Positions 13,543 to 16,350 of a DNA stretch of 16,350 nt are shown here, one piece after another; the first letter of the stretch is position 1, and each line of letters starts with the position of its first letter. A program made the translations under genes and the position numbers. A model generated the notes under the pieces. It was not told the origin of the DNA, made no database searches, and worked only from the letters and a program-made list of their open reading frames with translations. Source of the DNA: JAFGTF01 sp035527995 (lineage in GTDB: Bacteria > Spirochaetota > B62-G9 > DRHN01); contig DATKZJ010000144.1 in assembly GCA_035527995.1 (NCBI GenBank), forward strand, positions 1 through 16,350, read 5' to 3'.

Positions 13543-14442
13543 ATGGACAACGATCTAAACCTTCTTTCTACAAGGTCAGGTTTTAATACTGCACTGCGTC
13601 ACTTCAAGACAGTAACGGGGTACGTGCCCGAGATAAACGAGGGCACGAACCTCTCGGACCTCGTCAATGAGTCCATCACGGAAGGCGCAATTCAGAGATA
13701 TCAGGTCAAATCGATAATAAACACACTCCTCGTTGACAAGCTCGGCTACGCATATAAGTCCCACAACATGGAGGAATCTGTCGAGGATGCGAAAAGCATT
13801 GTCGATTCAGTATCCGAATGGGGAAACCTCCATGTCGTGCTTTCCTACTTCAACCCCCAAACGGGCCTTTCGGTGATCAACCCTAAAAAGATCTCGCAGT
13901 GGGAGGGCATCCTCCCGCTCACAAGGGACGAGCTCGTTGTTGTCTACTGCGGAGGGGTTGCCGATGAAATCGAAAGAGGGTTCCTTTCCGGTGCTGTGGC
14001 CGATTTCTTAAGCATTCTTTACGGAAAGAAGGTCAAGCCGAAAAAGGAGTACCTCGGAGAGAAAAAGGAGGAAGCCCTTCCTGTTGATGAGACACCTGTC
14101 CAGGCACCTATGCGCAGGGTGACGCCGCGGTACTCCGTTCAGGTGACGAACGAGCTCTTTCACAACGGGAACGTCGAAGCATGGAAGAAGATCGTTGAAA
14201 GCTTTACGACGACATTCCACGGCCTCGAGGTGCTCATCTGGTACGATAACGAGCGGATCAATGACATCAACGCTCTTTTCAAATGGGGCAAGGTGAAGCA
14301 CGGAGGACTTATTTTCTTCAGTGTCGCCGGTGAAAACGTAAAGGCCGTCTCAAAGCTCCAGAGATACCTCTTCGAGGGTGCGAGTCCGAGGTTCGAGGTC
14401 TTCCTCAGGGGCGGTATCGGGCAGGTACTTGATCTGTTCTAG
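13543..14442 (+). CDS. Conserved spirochaete protein of unknown function, coupled to cfpA
   Basis: A 299-residue soluble protein I cannot assign to a family. It begins one base after the cfpA stop, with the purine-rich end of cfpA (GAAAGAG) as ribosome site, so translation is almost certainly coupled. Two globular parts are apparent: about 1-170 (LSDLVNESITEGAIQRYQV, VVLSYFNPQTGLSVINPKK, ELVVVYCGG) and about 205-299 (VTNELFHNGNVEAWKKIVE, VLIWYDNERINDINALFKW). They are joined by a Lys/Glu/Pro linker at about 172-205. No signal peptide or membrane helix is visible. The corresponding position in T. pallidum, between cfpA and ppdK, is also a hypothetical gene as I recall. Dose-matched expression with CfpA suggests a filament partner or assembly factor; that is inference. 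Confidence 0.75.
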   Translation: MDNDLNLLSTRSGFNTALRHFKTVTGYVPEINEGTNLSDLVNESITEGAIQRYQVKSIINTLLVDKLGYAYKSHNMEESVEDAKSIVDSVSEWGNLHVVLSYFNPQTGLSVINPKKISQWEGILPLTRDELVVVYCGGVADEIERGFLSGAVADFLSILYGKKVKPKKEYLGEKKEEALPVDETPVQAPMRRVTPRYSVQVTNELFHNGNVEAWKKIVESFTTTFHGLEVLIWYDNERINDINALFKWGKVKHGGLIFFSVAGENVKAVSKLQRYLFEGASPRFEVFLRGGIGQVLDLF

Positions 14443-14605
14443 CTCCTACTTCCTGTGCAGAAGAGCGTTGTTAGTGCAGTTTTCTCACAGAGCATAGCCT
14501 TATAGATGACGCAGTGTATGGTATGAAAGGCCCTAAACGCCCCTCTGTACTTAGAAGCTATAATCAGCTCGTCTATAAGAAAATATCATTAAATTGGGTT
14601 TAAAA
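14443..14605 (+). promoter_or_regulatory. Intergenic region before the PPDK-like gene: -10 box and long-range inverted repeat
   Basis: These 163 bases contain no gene and no clear terminator. A perfect TATAAT at 14559-14564 has no good -35 box 16-18 bases upstream. CTTATAGA (14499-14506) is the exact reverse complement of TCTATAAG (14572-14579); if transcription starts upstream of 14499, the RNA could fold. CTGTG (14454-14458) and CACAG (14486-14490) form a second possible stem. No RNA family was recognised. Confidence 0.3.
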
Positions 14606-16350
14606 ATGAAAAAGTTCTATTCTTTCTCCAGCACCGAATACCTTGACATCAAAGAGACAGAGGAGCTCGTCGGAATACGCGGCAAACGGCTCATGGAGCT
14701 CGCGAGCCTCGGCGCTCCGATACTCTCCGGCTTCATGCTCCCCAACGAGACGGTAAACGAGATAACAGAAAACCCCAAAGACGCAAAGAAATTTCTGATA
14801 GAGCCGATCTCGAAGGTCGAGCGGATACTGAACAAAAGCTATAACGACGAGAAGAACCCACTCCTCATAAAGGTCGTCGAGAGCCCCATGCTCAATATGA
14901 TCCATGCGTTTTCCATACACAATATCGGTCTCTGCGACAAGACAATCGGAGGCTTTATCACCTTTGTGGGAGAGGAGTTCGCCTACCACGAGTACCGAAA
15001 CGTGCTCCGCAAGCTCATCGAGCTGGAGAAGAAGACCGACATAGACGAAGAGAGGTCAAAGAAGCTCGACAAGTTCTCGCAGAGACTGAAAAGCTCCAAG
15101 AAGCAGAAGCCTATCAGGGAGACGATAGAAGAGTTCAAGAGCCTGTACCCGAAGGAGATCTACTCCAACGCCTACGATCAGCTCTACTTCATAATAGAGC
15201 TGTTCAACAAATTCTTCAAAAAAAGCTCGAGTAACATAGACTCCGCACTCCTTGTGCAGGCGATGACATTCGGTAACTACGGTGAAGAGAGCTACTTCGG
15301 CAGCACCTACTCGAGAAACATCATTACAGGAGAAAACGAAATATCCGGCGAGTTCTTCGTCAACGCGTTCGATTCGACGGAAACGAAGGGAAAGCAGATC
15401 GGTAAGATCGACTCCGAATACCTCGAGGAGCTCAAGAGGCTCGCTGCTGAGCTGGAGAAGTATTTCAAGGAGATCCGTCAGATTCGATTTACCGTAGAAA
15501 ACGGCATGTTCTGGGTCATAGACCAGGTTCCGGTTCCGAACAAGTCGATCCAGGCGGAGATGAAGACGATGCTCGATCTTCATTCGCAGAATATTGTAGA
15601 CGACAAGTTCGTTATTAACGCCATCAAGCCCGGCAGGCTGAACGAGATCCTCCACCCGATCATGGACACAAAAAGCGCTGAGAAGCTGCAGAATGTCAAG
15701 GGGGGTATTGCCGGAGCCGTGGGTGCCGCAATCGGCCGGGTATACTTCTCCACAGACAAGATGCTGAAAGCGTACAAGCGTGCGACCCAGACGAACCAGG
15801 ACCCCAGCTGCATACTCGTCATGTCCGCTACATTCGCCGAAGACGTAAAAGCGATCGAGGTGGCTAAGGGCGTTCTCACCTCCGAAGGAGGTTACGCTTC
15901 GCATGCTCCTGTTGTCGCGCGAAGCCTCGGGAAGGTAGCGCTCGTGTATCCCGAGATCACCTTCCAGAAGGAGGGCGTCAAGATAGGGAAGAAGATCGTG
16001 AAGGAGGGAGACTATCTCTCTCTCAACGTTCCCTACTACGAGACCCCCATGATCTACTTCGGCAAGGTCGACCTCATAGAGCCTTCCCCTGAAGGGTCGG
16101 GACTTCTCGAGTTTCTCAACATCGTCCAGCGCAACATCGATGATTTCGATGTCCATGCGAACGCTGATCAGCCGAAGGACGCAGAGCTCGCCAAGCTTTT
16201 CAAGGCACAGGGCATCGGCCTCTGCAGGACCGAGCACATGTTCTTCCACGAGAAGCGGATCAACATGTTCAGGGCGATGATCATTGCGGGCGACGTGAAG
16301 GAGAGGGAAAAGGCACTGGAAAAACTCAGGGAGATGCAGGTCGCGGACTT
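14606..16350 (+). CDS. Pyruvate phosphate dikinase-like protein with degenerate ATP-grasp half (partial, runs off the window)
   Basis: At least 581 residues; the 3' end lies outside the window. The order is that of PPDK: ATP-grasp half, phospho-histidine domain and PEP-binding barrel. The His motif GGYASHAPVVAR (His433) and the barrel motif GIGLCRTEHMFF (Arg541) are clear. The ATP-grasp half is recognisable (QAMTFGNYGEESYFGSTYSRN, then GEFFVNA) but altered. The VRSGA-type segment reads KVVESPM with Val91 for the catalytic Arg, the Gln after NA is Phe, and the C-terminal QTR-type motif reads DQV. About 70 residues are missing between the first two of these. The Thr before Ser-His, the regulatory site in PPDK, is Ala. 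True PPDK interconverts ATP, Pi and pyruvate with AMP, PPi and PEP; this copy probably cannot use ATP. ATG 14606 has only a weak GGG upstream. T. pallidum carries ppdK in this position. Confidence 0.85.
   Translation, partial: MKKFYSFSSTEYLDIKETEELVGIRGKRLMELASLGAPILSGFMLPNETVNEITENPKDAKKFLIEPISKVERILNKSYNDEKNPLLIKVVESPMLNMIHAFSIHNIGLCDKTIGGFITFVGEEFAYHEYRNVLRKLIELEKKTDIDEERSKKLDKFSQRLKSSKKQKPIRETIEEFKSLYPKEIYSNAYDQLYFIIELFNKFFKKSSSNIDSALLVQAMTFGNYGEESYFGSTYSRNIITGENEISGEFFVNAFDSTETKGKQIGKIDSEYLEELKRLAAELEKYFKEIRQIRFTVENGMFWVIDQVPVPNKSIQAEMKTMLDLHSQNIVDDKFVINAIKPGRLNEILHPIMDTKSAEKLQNVKGGIAGAVGAAIGRVYFSTDKMLKAYKRATQTNQDPSCILVMSATFAEDVKAIEVAKGVLTSEGGYASHAPVVARSLGKVALVYPEITFQKEGVKIGKKIVKEGDYLSLNVPYYETPMIYFGKVDLIEPSPEGSGLLEFLNIVQRNIDDFDVHANADQPKDAELAKLFKAQGIGLCRTEHMFFHEKRINMFRAMIIAGDVKEREKALEKLREMQVAD

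Noticed and set aside
15056..16249. 397-codon open frame on the minus strand
   Set aside because: It is antisense to the PPDK-like gene, whose plus frame contains the conserved His and CRTEH motifs; the minus frame has no recognisable motif and its openness reflects codon bias.
1..16350. tRNA, rRNA, CRISPR array, insertion sequence or phage genes
   Set aside because: Intergenic stretches were read on both strands; no cloverleaf, regularly spaced repeat, transposase or terminal inverted repeat was seen.

Overview
This window most likely comes from a spirochaete, probably a free-living or environmental member of the Spirochaetales. The deciding evidence is at 11562-13541. The protein there matches, from its first residues, the cytoplasmic filament protein CfpA, known only from treponemes and relatives. 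It is followed by a protein of unknown function and then a pyruvate-phosphate-dikinase-like gene. As I recall the Treponema pallidum map (cfpA = TP0748, ppdK = TP0746), this is the same gene order. The genes are GC-balanced and tightly packed. The larger intergenic gaps are AT-rich and carry sigma70-type promoter hexamers.

Layout. Positions 1-373 hold no intact gene: there is a good plus-strand promoter, a strong leader hairpin and two coding-looking minus-strand fragments. At 374-1267 (+) lies a succinyl-CoA-ligase alpha-subunit-like protein that has lost the catalytic histidine loop, with a terminator just after it. Converging on it from 5824 down to 1292 (-) is one compact operon: a nicotinamidase-type isochorismatase-fold hydrolase followed by the type II secretion genes gspI, gspJ, gspK, gspL and gspM, overlapping or separated by a few bases. 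Divergent from this operon, 6023-7723 (+) encodes prephenate dehydratase, an ACT domain and DAHP synthase in one polypeptide. At 7777-8970 (-) is a relative of GlgC/GlgD nucleotidyltransferases with a degenerate catalytic half and an intact-looking left-handed beta-helix tail.

The right half (9050 to the window end, all +) looks like a spirochaete cytoskeletal neighbourhood. It contains a 771-residue protein with a large cytoplasmic part, one membrane helix and a C-terminal LysM-like module; then cfpA with its own promoter and a perfect 9-bp inverted repeat over the -35 box; then a 299-codon gene one base after cfpA; then a PPDK-like gene that runs off the window. The PPDK-like protein keeps the phospho-histidine and PEP-binding motifs but lacks several hallmark ATP-grasp residues.

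Most interesting idea: the LysM/transmembrane protein, CfpA, the coupled 299-residue protein and the PPDK-like pseudokinase may form one system linking the cytoplasmic filament ribbon to membrane and peptidoglycan. The motifs and gene order are visible in the sequence; the shared function is inference.
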